Below are positions 8,237-16,884 of a DNA stretch of 64,000 bases, piece after piece. Origin of the DNA: Polyangiaceae bacterium (GTDB lineage: Bacteria > Myxococcota_A > Polyangia > Polyangiales > Polyangiaceae); assembly GCA_019637295.1 (NCBI GenBank), contig JAHBVX010000001.1:99501-163500 (forward strand), in the 5' to 3' direction. Both the position numbers and the translations under genes were made by a program. Under the pieces are notes generated by a model. That model was not told the DNA's origin and did no database searches. It worked only from the letters and a program-made list of their open reading frames with translations. Within the stretch, counting starts at the first letter, position 1, and each line of letters begins with the position of its first letter.

Positions 8237-10399
8237 ATGACGTGGAAGACCCTGGTCCGATCGCTCCCCGCCCTGATCGTCGTCGCGTGCGCTCCCGCGC
8301 CCGCGCCGCAGGCGCCGGTCACCTATCCGGCTGCCAAGCCAGTGGCGCCGCCGGCCCCCAAGGCGACCCACCTGGACTTGCTCGCCGAGTGGACGGGGCC
8401 GCACGGCGGCGTGCCGCCCTGGGACAAGGTGCAGACGGAGCTGCTCTTGCCGGCGATAGACGAGGGCGCCAAGCGCTACCTCGCCGAGATCGACGCCATC
8501 GCCAAGTCGACCGAGCCACCGACCTTCGACAACACCCTCGCCGCCCTCGAGCGGGCGGGCAAACCGCTCGATCGGGCCGCGCGGCTGTTCTACGTGCACT
8601 CGGCGAACCTCAACACGCCGGAGATCCAGCAGTTGACCGGCGTGATCCGGCCGAAGCTGTCCAAGATCTCCGACGAGGTGAACTTCAACAGCGCGCTGTT
8701 CGCTCGCGTGAAGGCCGTGTACGACCAGCGCGAGAAGCTCGACTTGAGCAACGAGCAGAAGCGCGTGGTCGAGAAGTCGCACGACGACTTCGTGCGCAGC
8801 GGCGCGAACCTGGATGACACCAAGAAGGCACGACTCGGCGAGATCAACGAGGCGCTCGCCAAGTTGTTCACGGACTTCAGCAACCGCGTCCAGGCGGACG
8901 AAGACACTTGGGTGACGCTGTCCAAGGACGACCTCTCGGGTCTGCCCGAGTCCCTCGTGTCCGGCTACAAGGCGGCCGCCGAGGAGCGCAAGCTCGAGGG
9001 CTACGTCGTAGTCAACACCCGCTCTGCGGTGGACCCGTTCTTGACCTTCTCCGACGAGCGCGCGCTGCGCGAAAAGGTGTGGCGCGCGTTCACCAGTCGC
9101 GGGGACAACGGCAACGCCAACGACACCAACGCGCTCATTCCGCAGATCGTGAAGCTGCGGGCCGAGCGAGCCGCGCTCTTGGGTTACAAGAGCCACGCGC
9201 ACTGGCGCATGAGCGACACCATGGCCAAGGAGCCCGCGGCGGCGCAGAAGCTGATGATGCGCGTGTGGCCCGCGGCCGTGGCGCGCGTGAAGCAAGAAGT
9301 GTCGGACATGCAGAAGCTCGCCGGCAAGCTGGGCGCCAAGCTGACCATCGAGCCGTGGGACTACCGCTACTACATGGAGAAGGTGCGCAAGGAGCGCTAC
9401 GACCTCGATCAGAACGAGTTCAAGAACTACTTCGAGCTCGACAACATGATCGCCGCTTCGTACTACATGGCCGAGCGGCTGTACGGCTTCACCTTCGAAG
9501 AGATCACCGGCAAGGTGCCTGTGTTCCACCCGGACGTGCGCGTGTACCGCGTGACCAACAAGGCCGACGGAAGCCACGTGGGCCTGCTCTACCGCGATGA
9601 CTTCGCCCGGCAGTACAAACGCTCCGGCGCGTGGGCGGCGATCTACCGCGGGCAGCAGAAGTTGGACGGCCCCATCTCTCCCATCGTCTCCAACAACAAC
9701 AATTTCACCAAGGCCGGCGCGGGCAAGCCCGTACTCATCAGCCTGGACGACGCGGAGACGCTGTTTCACGAGTTCGGTCACGCCATCCACGCGCTGGCGA
9801 ACAGCACGACCTATCCGTCGCTGGCCAGCACCCCGTGGGATTTCGTCGAGTTCCCGAGCCAAGTACACGAGAACTGGGTGCTGACCCGTGACGTGCTCGA
9901 CAAGTACGCGCGCCACTACCAGACCAAGGAGGCCATGCCCCAGGCGCTGATCGACAAGATGCGCGCCGCGTCCACCTTCAACCAGGGCTTCGCCACGGTG
10001 GAGTACCTGAGCGCCGCGCTCGTGGACATGGAGCTGCACACGGATCCGAAGGGCGAGGTGGATGCCAAGGCCTTCGAGAAGAAGACGCTGGCGCGACTGG
10101 GCATGCCCAAGCAGATCGTGATGCGGCACCGTATGCCTCAGTTCCTGCACCTGTTCAGCTCGGACTCCTACTCCGCGGGCTACTACTCGTACCTGTGGTC
10201 TGACGTGATGGCCGCGGACGCGTGGACCGCGTTCGAGGAGACGGGCGACCCGTGGCACCCCGAGACCGCCAGGAAGTTCAAAGAGATCATCCTGGCCACC
10301 GGCGACGCCATCGATCGCGCCGAGGCCTATCGACAGTTCCGCGGTCGCGATCCCAAGGTCGAGGCGCTCTTGAAGAACCGTGGGTTTCCGGTGCGCTAG
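8237..10399 (+). CDS. M3-family zinc metallopeptidase lipoprotein (oligopeptidase/Dcp type)
   Basis: The product has 720 residues. The N-terminus is a signal peptide with lipobox IVVAC, followed by an Ala/Pro linker. The rest covers the usual M3 peptidase length (thimet oligopeptidase / peptidyl-dipeptidase Dcp). The zinc site is HEFGH beginning at H511, with the downstream glutamate region WDFVEFPSQVHENW typical of the clan. These enzymes cleave short peptides. The lipobox places this one in the envelope rather than the cytoplasm, unlike Escherichia coli OpdA. It follows the preceding lipoprotein gene by 50 bases. All expected catalytic residues are present, so it should be active. Confidence 0.93.
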   Translation: MTWKTLVRSLPALIVVACAPAPAPQAPVTYPAAKPVAPPAPKATHLDLLAEWTGPHGGVPPWDKVQTELLLPAIDEGAKRYLAEIDAIAKSTEPPTFDNTLAALERAGKPLDRAARLFYVHSANLNTPEIQQLTGVIRPKLSKISDEVNFNSALFARVKAVYDQREKLDLSNEQKRVVEKSHDDFVRSGANLDDTKKARLGEINEALAKLFTDFSNRVQADEDTWVTLSKDDLSGLPESLVSGYKAAAEERKLEGYVVVNTRSAVDPFLTFSDERALREKVWRAFTSRGDNGNANDTNALIPQIVKLRAERAALLGYKSHAHWRMSDTMAKEPAAAQKLMMRVWPAAVARVKQEVSDMQKLAGKLGAKLTIEPWDYRYYMEKVRKERYDLDQNEFKNYFELDNMIAASYYMAERLYGFTFEEITGKVPVFHPDVRVYRVTNKADGSHVGLLYRDDFARQYKRSGAWAAIYRGQQKLDGPISPIVSNNNNFTKAGAGKPVLISLDDAETLFHEFGHAIHALANSTTYPSLASTPWDFVEFPSQVHENWVLTRDVLDKYARHYQTKEAMPQALIDKMRAASTFNQGFATVEYLSAALVDMELHTDPKGEVDAKAFEKKTLARLGMPKQIVMRHRMPQFLHLFSSDSYSAGYYSYLWSDVMAADAWTAFEETGDPWHPETARKFKEIILATGDAIDRAEAYRQFRGRDPKVEALLKNRGFPVR

Positions 10400-10446
10400 C
10401 GCGCCGCAGGGTCGCGTTCGTCGGTTTGGGTTATCCTCGCTGGCGC

Positions 10447-13296
10447 GTGACACCCCGCACTACGACGGCTCGACGCTCCCGCTCGTGGCTCCTCTGGCCG
10501 CTCGCCGTAGTCGCGGCGGGCTGCGGCCGCCCGCCGGCGATGACGCCGACGGAGCTCGACCAGCCCGCGCCCACCGTCAGCGCGACCGCCCCAGCCGCCG
10601 AGCTTCCCGAGTGGGTGCCGAACCAGAGCACTCGCAACAAGGCCCTGGCGGAGGGAGCGGTCGACGGCGTCGTGCTGGACGGCATTCGCGTGTCCTTGGA
10701 TGGGCGCGCCCGAGCGCCGATGGTGGCGAAGCGTGCCCTGTCGGGGTGGCTTCGCGGACCGGGTGGGACCCACTGGTTCTTTGCTCGCGACGCCCTGTAC
10801 CGCGCGCGTGGGTTCTTCGAACCTCTCGAGCCCGTGCTGCGACTACCGAGCGCAGTCAGCCAGCTGAGCGCCGGTCCGGACTTCCTCCTGCTGCACATGA
10901 GTGAGACGGGTGTCCTGGTCGTGGATCAGAAGACGGGCGGCATCGCCCCGCCGCCCGTCTTGGGGCTGTTCGACGTGGCTACGCTTCCCGACGGGCGCGC
11001 ACTGGCGCTCGCGGACCCGGGGCGGGTCTTCTATCGCGCCGCTGCATCTACCTCGTGGAAGGACGTCAGCGCCGCGATCCACGGCGATGATGCGCGCGTC
11101 GAACGGCTTGACGGCAGCTTGTGGATCGTGACCGATACGGACGGCTTCCGCCTGGAGACCGACGGCGAGCTGACGCGGCATGCGCTCCCCCCTCGGAGTC
11201 TCGCGCGCTACCCTGGCTGGCGACACGCCCGCGAGGCGCCGCTGGACCACGCCGTGGCGCGCGGTTGGCGCATCGACTCAACCACGGCGCTCACGATCGC
11301 AGACGGAAGCGTCGTGCGCGTCGCTCTCGGCGACGGACGCATCGTCGAGGCAAGCGAGCCGGTATTTCCTCGGGACTCGCAGTGCGAGCTCACGCTGTCG
11401 GCCGGAGAGTTGGTCGCCGCTTGTCGCACCGGTCGCGGCCTCTTCGTCGCAACCAACCTGCTGGGCACGCCCAAGGTCGAACGAACCTTCGGCAGCACTG
11501 GGTATCTGCTCGGCGGCGAGGGCGTCCCGCTCGCGTTCGCGGGTCCCTGCGGCGACGCGCCGGTCGCGAAGCTTCGAGTGTGCCTGCGAGTTCGCAGCGG
11601 AACCTGGCGCGAGGTAGCGCCCCCCGTGGATCCGACGGCGCCCGACGCGAGCGTCGTGGGAGCGCTGTCGGAGCCCGATCGGGTCAAGCGCATCCTGGTC
11701 GACTCGTCAGGAGCCGCCTTTGGCTTGGTGCCCGGCCCCGAGGCAGGCCTGCTCGACATCGCGAAAGGTCACTTCCAGCCCTTCACGAGCGACGGGTGGA
11801 GGCAGGTCACTGCGCTCTTCAACGTGCCGGGCAACTCCGTCTTGGTAAACGCGGTCACGCTCGAGCGCGATCGCACCGTGCGCGGATACCTAGACCGTCG
11901 CGCCTTCGCCCTGAGCGCGGACGGCGAGCTGCAGAGTGAGCTTCACTCCTTTGGCACGTTGGTGAGCAGCGGCGCCCGCGCGCTGGCGCTCGAGCAAGGG
12001 GGTACGGCGTGGCAGAGCGTGGACCACGGCCGGACGTTCACGGCGGTCCACTCACCGGCGGAGTCCGCGCCACGACCCAGCACCTGCTCCCACGTTGGGT
12101 GCACCTTCACGGGCGGTTGGCATCGCCTGGGCTGGCGTCACCCCAGCGCGCGGGAGGAGCCTGCCATCGCTCCCGAGCCCGCGCCCGTGGCCCTGCCGCG
12201 CTTGCCGCGACTCGCCTGCGCACCGACCGGCGACATGGCCGAGCGGGTGGTGAGCCCTCGGGTCGAGCCCGAGTCCGACGCCGACCTCGACGCGCTCGAG
12301 CTCGGCGCTCGCCGCATACCGATTGGCAGGGCCGAGCTCGAGCTGATCACTTCGGCATTGAGCGCGGACCCGAGCGAGGCCACGCGGGTGGGCTTCATGC
12401 GCAGTCGGGCGGAGCTCGACGATAGAGCCCTCCTAGCCGAGTTCGCTCGCCCCCGCTCACTCCGGTTCGTGCCACCGTTTCAGGCTGCGGCGGTCGTGGA
12501 GCAGGCGTCGTTCTCGTGGCTCGGGCTCGCCAACCGCGTGTTGATCCCGCCGGACAGGCTGCTCGACCACGACGACCCGGAGGTGCTGGTCATCGATGGG
12601 GCCACGCCAGAGCTCGGGTTCGTGATGGACCGCGTGCTCCTGAGTCTCGCTCCCCGGCGACCGCTCGAGGCCCACGTGCTTCCCCTCGACGACGACGTGT
12701 CGCAGGTCGTCGGCCTGGCTCGCAGCGCCGGGACACTTCTGGCGCTGCTCACCGGGAGCGACTGCCTCACGCGGATTCAAGCCCTCAATGGTCGGCTGAG
12801 TCAGACGCGCATGGCGCTGCCCAGTCGTAGCCAGTCCAGCTGTGGCTCGCAGGCGCTAGGCACGCGTGGCTCGGAGTTGGCAGTGATCCGCCTGTCCGGC
12901 TCTCTGCCCCCGTCCGCCAACACGCCGGCCTACGCGCTGTCCGCTGCCGGCATCGAGCGGCTCGCGGACTGGTCGACGCTCACCCCGGCGAGCGCACCCG
13001 AGTGCCAGGCCATGAACGGCTACCGCACGCTGCTCACGATCCCCGAGCGTTGGCTCGACGTGCACCTGGTCGGCAGTCGGTCGCCGAGCGACGACCTGCT
13101 CGTCACGAGCGTGACCTGGAGCGCCGAGCGGCTGTGCGTCCACGCGCTCGAGACGTCCGCGGCGGCGCTGACCATCGCGGAGGAAGAGGTCCCTTCTCGG
13201 GTGGTGGCGCGGTTCTCGGACAAACCCGCCGCGGCGCGGATCGCCGTCGCCCCTGGCGTCGAGGCCCAGCAGGCCTTGTCCTGTCGGCTGCAGTGA
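10447..13296 (+). CDS. Large lipoprotein with a BNR/Asp-box-like repeat
   Basis: The product has 949 residues and starts at a GTG chosen because it is followed directly by an Arg-rich, hydrophobic signal peptide with lipobox VAAGC. The body is beta-rich with many short Gly- and Asp-turns. One segment, SVDHGRTF, fits the Asp-box (BNR) motif of sialidase-like propellers. The C-terminal half contains paired cysteines. A beta-propeller sensor or binding protein is likely, but no catalytic residues are recognisable. It lies 47 bases after the M3 peptidase and 8 bases before the P450 gene, so the three could form one transcript. Confidence 0.72.
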   Translation: MTPRTTTARRSRSWLLWPLAVVAAGCGRPPAMTPTELDQPAPTVSATAPAAELPEWVPNQSTRNKALAEGAVDGVVLDGIRVSLDGRARAPMVAKRALSGWLRGPGGTHWFFARDALYRARGFFEPLEPVLRLPSAVSQLSAGPDFLLLHMSETGVLVVDQKTGGIAPPPVLGLFDVATLPDGRALALADPGRVFYRAAASTSWKDVSAAIHGDDARVERLDGSLWIVTDTDGFRLETDGELTRHALPPRSLARYPGWRHAREAPLDHAVARGWRIDSTTALTIADGSVVRVALGDGRIVEASEPVFPRDSQCELTLSAGELVAACRTGRGLFVATNLLGTPKVERTFGSTGYLLGGEGVPLAFAGPCGDAPVAKLRVCLRVRSGTWREVAPPVDPTAPDASVVGALSEPDRVKRILVDSSGAAFGLVPGPEAGLLDIAKGHFQPFTSDGWRQVTALFNVPGNSVLVNAVTLERDRTVRGYLDRRAFALSADGELQSELHSFGTLVSSGARALALEQGGTAWQSVDHGRTFTAVHSPAESAPRPSTCSHVGCTFTGGWHRLGWRHPSAREEPAIAPEPAPVALPRLPRLACAPTGDMAERVVSPRVEPESDADLDALELGARRIPIGRAELELITSALSADPSEATRVGFMRSRAELDDRALLAEFARPRSLRFVPPFQAAAVVEQASFSWLGLANRVLIPPDRLLDHDDPEVLVIDGATPELGFVMDRVLLSLAPRRPLEAHVLPLDDDVSQVVGLARSAGTLLALLTGSDCLTRIQALNGRLSQTRMALPSRSQSSCGSQALGTRGSELAVIRLSGSLPPSANTPAYALSAAGIERLADWSTLTPASAPECQAMNGYRTLLTIPERWLDVHLVGSRSPSDDLLVTSVTWSAERLCVHALETSAAALTIAEEEVPSRVVARFSDKPAAARIAVAPGVEAQQALSCRLQ

Positions 13297-13304
13297 GTGT
13301 GACC

Positions 13305-14651
13305 ATGGCAGCACCCCTCATGTCACCCGGACCCCCGGACTCCGGCGCGCTCGGCAAGCTCGCTACTGGTGTTCGATTCCTGATCGACGCGCCCGGCACC
13401 GTACACGAGCGATTCGAACGCTACGGCGACCTGTACCGGGTTCGCGGGCGGCCGGATCTGTTCGCGATGCGTCACCCAGACCACCTGTACCAGGTGTTGG
13501 TCGAGCAAGCGTCGGCCTTCGAGAAGAAGCACACGGCCTTCGAGCGGCTCTCTCGCGTGCTGGGCAACGGTCTCTTGACCAGCGATGGAGAGGTGTGGCG
13601 ACGTCACCGGCGCATGATCCAACCGGCCTTCGCGCACGCGAGGCTGTTGGGATACGCGGACGTGATGCGCGACGAGGCCGAGCTGCTGGCGCGGAGCTGG
13701 AACGACGGTGGCCTAGTCGACATGGGTGCTGAGATGATGAAGCTCACCCTGGCCATCGTCTGTCGCACGCTCTTCTCCCACTCCGCGGAAGGGCAGGCTG
13801 ACGGCGTGTCCCGGGCCATGGCCGCGCTGCAAGACACGGCTTCTCGTCCCGATCTCCTGCCGGCGTGGTTTCCGGATCCCGCACGCGCGCGCGCCGATCG
13901 CGCGATCGCGACACTGGACGACATCGTCCTTGGGCTGATTCGCCAGCGGCGCGAGCAGCGCGAGCGCCAGCCCGGCGTCCACGACGATCTTCTCGAGAGG
14001 TTGCTCGCCGCCGAGGACGAGGACGGAGCGCGCTTCGGGGAGCGGGAGATTCGCGACGAGCTCACGACCCTGTTTTTGGCGGGCCACGAGACGACGGCCC
14101 AAGCGCTGACCTGGACTTGGTACTTGCTGGCGCGCCACCCGGAGGCCGAGGCCCAGCTGCACCAGGAGCTCCAGTCGGTGCTCGGCGGCCGGGCTCCTGG
14201 CTTTGCGGATCTCGAACGGCTGCCGGTGACCGAGCAGATCATCGACGAAGCCATGCGCCTGTACCCGCCCGTGTATTTGATGGCGCGGCGCGCCGCGGTC
14301 GACGTTCGCATCGGGGACTACGAAGTACCCGCGGGCAGCGAGGTCGTGATGTGGAGCTACTGGACCCATCGTGACCCGCGCTGGTTCGCCGAGCCCCTGG
14401 CCTTCCGGCCCGAGCGCTTCGCGGGCGACGCGCGGGCGCGGTTGCCTCGCTGCGCCTACCTCCCGTTCGGCGCGGGGCCGCGCATGTGCGTCGGCAAGGT
14501 GTTCGCCACCATCGAGGCGAAAGTTCTGTTGGCCACCCTGGCGCAACACTTCCGCGCCGAGCTGACGAGCAAGCGCCCCATGGGGATCAAACCACGAGTC
14601 ACGCTGACCCCGGCACGCCCCATGTCGATGCGCCTCTCGCGTCGCGGGTGA
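13305..14651 (+). CDS. Cytochrome P450
   Basis: The product has 448 residues with all P450 hallmarks. The I-helix oxygen-activation motif is AGHETT, the K-helix ExxR is EAMR, and the heme loop is FGAGPRMCVG with the thiolate ligand C395. It lacks a membrane anchor, so it is a soluble bacterial form needing separate redox partners, none of which is encoded nearby. The sequence style (CYP102/CYP110-like heme loop and YLPFGAG) resembles P450s active on fatty acids or hydrophobic compounds. The substrate cannot be assigned. The ATG at 13305 follows the upstream lipoprotein stop by 8 bases. Confidence 0.95.
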   Translation: MAAPLMSPGPPDSGALGKLATGVRFLIDAPGTVHERFERYGDLYRVRGRPDLFAMRHPDHLYQVLVEQASAFEKKHTAFERLSRVLGNGLLTSDGEVWRRHRRMIQPAFAHARLLGYADVMRDEAELLARSWNDGGLVDMGAEMMKLTLAIVCRTLFSHSAEGQADGVSRAMAALQDTASRPDLLPAWFPDPARARADRAIATLDDIVLGLIRQRREQRERQPGVHDDLLERLLAAEDEDGARFGEREIRDELTTLFLAGHETTAQALTWTWYLLARHPEAEAQLHQELQSVLGGRAPGFADLERLPVTEQIIDEAMRLYPPVYLMARRAAVDVRIGDYEVPAGSEVVMWSYWTHRDPRWFAEPLAFRPERFAGDARARLPRCAYLPFGAGPRMCVGKVFATIEAKVLLATLAQHFRAELTSKRPMGIKPRVTLTPARPMSMRLSRRG

Positions 14652-14672
14652 GCCCGCTGTCCGCGGCGGCGG

Positions 14673-14903
14673 TCATGCCGGTGCGCCCCGGCGAGCGAGG
14701 CGCACATGGACGGAGCCGGCACCGTGCGCCGTGGGCAGCGAGCCCATGTCGGTTCCCTCGATGGTTACGCGCAATCCGACGATGGTTCTGGGTCCGCCCA
14801 TCGGTGAACCGTCGGTCGCCAGCTGGACGTTGTAGGCCGGTCGGAACCCACCATCGCCCATCTTCATCACACGCGCGCGACTCGAGACGGGGTCTGGCTC
14901 AGC
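14673..14903 (-). pseudogene. IS1182-type transposase remnant
   Basis: On the minus strand the stretch SRARVMKMGDGG followed by FRPAYNVQLATD matches the conserved central region of IS1182-family DDE transposases, continuing to GTDMGSLP. Only about 75 residues survive. A stop codon lies just upstream (14904-14906), and after GTDMGSLP the sequence no longer resembles the family. Neither terminal inverted repeat is seen. It fills most of the 312-base gap between the convergent P450 and IgGFc-binding-like genes and marks an old insertion that has largely eroded. Confidence 0.8.
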
Positions 14904-14920
14904 TCACGACCCCTGGGCCA

Positions 14921-14941
14921 TCCGGCGCAATCCGCGCCGGA
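14921..14941. terminator. Possible bidirectional terminator hairpin
   Basis: TCCGGCGC and GCGCCGGA form a perfect 8-base stem with a five-base loop between two convergent genes. There is no T-run on either side, so intrinsic termination is uncertain. The right arm also overlaps a variant of the dispersed ...CGGACCGACA repeat. Confidence 0.4.
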
Positions 14942-14963
14942 CCGACATCCAGGCACTTCGAGC

Positions 14964-16778
14964 TCAGCGCGGTACGGGTTTGATCACCACGGGGTTGATG
15001 GTGGCGATGCTCTCGCCGGCGGGGTAGCCGTAGCTGACGTCACAGGAGTTGTCGCTCTTGGTGTTGTCGCAGGGCATGGCCTGGCCCGGGCGCGTCTCGG
15101 GGGAGCCCCAGCCCCACACCCACAGCCCAAAGGGCTCGGTGGAGGTCATCTCGCGCCGGCCGTTGTCGCAAGCGCCTTGCGCCTGGAAATTGCCGCGCGA
15201 CAGGTCCACCCGCGTGAACTGGTAGCTGCTCCCGGAGCCGATGGGCTGCCAGCCGTCGAGAGTGCCCTTGCAGTCGAGCTCCACGTTCGCGAAGCCCGTG
15301 GCGCCCTTGCGACGCACGACCACGAGGTTCGTCTCGGGGTAGGTGGGGTCGGTGAAGAACACGTAGCGCTTCAGGTACTGCAGACCCGCCACGACGCGCA
15401 CGAACTCGGGATCGCCATAGCCCGCGGGGCCGCCCGCCTCCGCGATGTTGCCGGACGAGGACATGTAGGTGAAGGCGAGGAACGGATGCTTCTCGTCTTG
15501 GCTGCGCACTACGAAGGGTTGATCGCTTACGAAGCTCGCCACGCTGCCCAGCTCGAGGCTGGTGGGCGCGCCGGGGATCGGTGGATCGAAGCTGAGGAGC
15601 GTGCCGTCGGCCGCCCCGATCAGGCGGTGCACGCGATTCTCGGCGAACCCGGGCACGCGATCGCGATAGCTGGCCACCGCGTACTCGCTGCCCAGCGCTC
15701 GCACCGGTGGGATCTGCTGCTCGGCGTGGTCGCTGTAGTCCACGTCTGCGGGGATGCGCAGCGCGCTGTGCCCGGCGAACACGGCGATGGGCTTGTCGGA
15801 TTGAATCGCGCTGCCGGTGAGCTCTTCCTGCTGGATGAACTCGATGGTCTCGCCGGCGTCGAGCTTGAGCTGACCGACCTGATTCTTGCCGATGCCCGGG
15901 ACGTCGATGCCGCTCTTGATCTCGTTCGTAGGCACGATGGTGACGGTGGTGCCGTCGTGCTGAGCCACGAGCGCCATGCTGGGCGGCAGCGGCAAGCCTT
16001 GGAACAGCGCGGCGCTCCAGGCCTGCACGGCGATGTAGTTGGTGTCCCACGCGCTGGTGGGGATGAGCAGCGTCGCGCCCGAGGTGGTGGAGTGCGCGGC
16101 GTTGTAGGGCAGCATCTGATAGGCGACCACCGGCGCGTCGGTGGTGATGTGGAACGCTCTGCCTCGGCCCGTGTTGATGCTCAGGCCCCAGTGGACGTGC
16201 GCGTCGAGGCCGACGGCCGCGGGGACCGGACAGGCCGCGGGCGCTTGCCAGGTGCCGTGTGGGACCGGATCGTTGGCGAGAAACAGGATCGCCACCTCGC
16301 CTGGTGGCACGCCATTGACCGCGTCGTACGGGAGATAGGTGAGCGACGGTCCCGAGCCCTTGGGGATGGCGGCGTGAGCGCCCAGGTCGAGGGTCTTGCC
16401 TGCGAAGCTGGCGCTGATCTTGACCGGCTTGTTCCAGGTATTGGCGACGAAGGCGACGAAGCAGCCCCCGAAGCCCGCGCCCACCGTGGCCATCGCGGTG
16501 GCGTAATAGTCGCAGCCAACCGAGGACTGGGTCACCCGGGCCGCCTCGCAGGCCGCCAGGCACTCGCCCGCGACGCAGACCTGATCCGCGGCGCAGGCGC
16601 CGCAGTCATCGCCGCCCTCGTGGCTGATGGAGCCGGCGTCGAAATTGAACGGCGGCGCGCCCGCCGAGCCGCTGCCGGCCGCGCCGTCGGGCCCGTAGCC
16701 CAGAGATCCGGACGCTTCCGCGCACGCCACGCCCGCCAACAGCAGCGACAGGCAACCGAGTGTTTCGTATCCACGCAT
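14964..16778 (-). CDS. IgGFc-binding-like surface lipoprotein
   Basis: The product has 604 residues. The ATG at 16778 is preferred over the in-frame GTG seven codons upstream because AGGAGG lies 7 bases before it. The signal peptide ends in lipobox LAGVAC. A Gly/Ser/Ala linker and a Cys-rich knot (CGACAADQVC...C) follow. The long C-terminal region (about residues 100-590) resembles the IgGFc-binding N-terminal domain common in myxobacterial surface proteins, with motifs such as APVVAYQMLPY, DGTTVT and SDKPIAVFAGH. The name comes from human FcGBP, and no immunoglobulin binding should be assumed. The role is probably adhesion or cell-surface structure. Confidence 0.82.
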   Translation of the reverse strand: MRGYETLGCLSLLLAGVACAEASGSLGYGPDGAAGSGSAGAPPFNFDAGSISHEGGDDCGACAADQVCVAGECLAACEAARVTQSSVGCDYYATAMATVGAGFGGCFVAFVANTWNKPVKISASFAGKTLDLGAHAAIPKGSGPSLTYLPYDAVNGVPPGEVAILFLANDPVPHGTWQAPAACPVPAAVGLDAHVHWGLSINTGRGRAFHITTDAPVVAYQMLPYNAAHSTTSGATLLIPTSAWDTNYIAVQAWSAALFQGLPLPPSMALVAQHDGTTVTIVPTNEIKSGIDVPGIGKNQVGQLKLDAGETIEFIQQEELTGSAIQSDKPIAVFAGHSALRIPADVDYSDHAEQQIPPVRALGSEYAVASYRDRVPGFAENRVHRLIGAADGTLLSFDPPIPGAPTSLELGSVASFVSDQPFVVRSQDEKHPFLAFTYMSSSGNIAEAGGPAGYGDPEFVRVVAGLQYLKRYVFFTDPTYPETNLVVVRRKGATGFANVELDCKGTLDGWQPIGSGSSYQFTRVDLSRGNFQAQGACDNGRREMTSTEPFGLWVWGWGSPETRPGQAMPCDNTKSDNSCDVSYGYPAGESIATINPVVIKPVPR

Positions 16779-16843
16779 GTTCACGCCTCCTGTCCGCACT
16801 CATACCCTCCTCGCTGGGGTCGTGCGCGCCGCGCGCCGCGCGA

Positions 16844-16860
16844 TTAAGAGTATTTAAGAG
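16844..16860. promoter_or_regulatory. TTAAGAG direct repeat, ten-base phasing
   Basis: TTAAGAG occurs at 16844-16850 and 16854-16860, one helical turn apart. This is the most AT-rich patch in the divergent gap between the IgGFc-binding-like lipoprotein and the ATPase regulator. It could be an operator or part of a promoter. This is inferred from spacing only. Confidence 0.4.
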
Positions 16861-16884
16861 CGCGTGTTACGCTCCAAGCGGCGG

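Noticed and set aside
7886-10453. Long minus-strand open frame opposite the M3 peptidase
   Set aside because: Same reason: the plus strand carries a complete HExxH peptidase.
14921-14941. Hairpin as a firm intrinsic terminator
   Set aside because: No T-run follows on either strand and it overlaps a dispersed repeat; kept only as a low-confidence feature.
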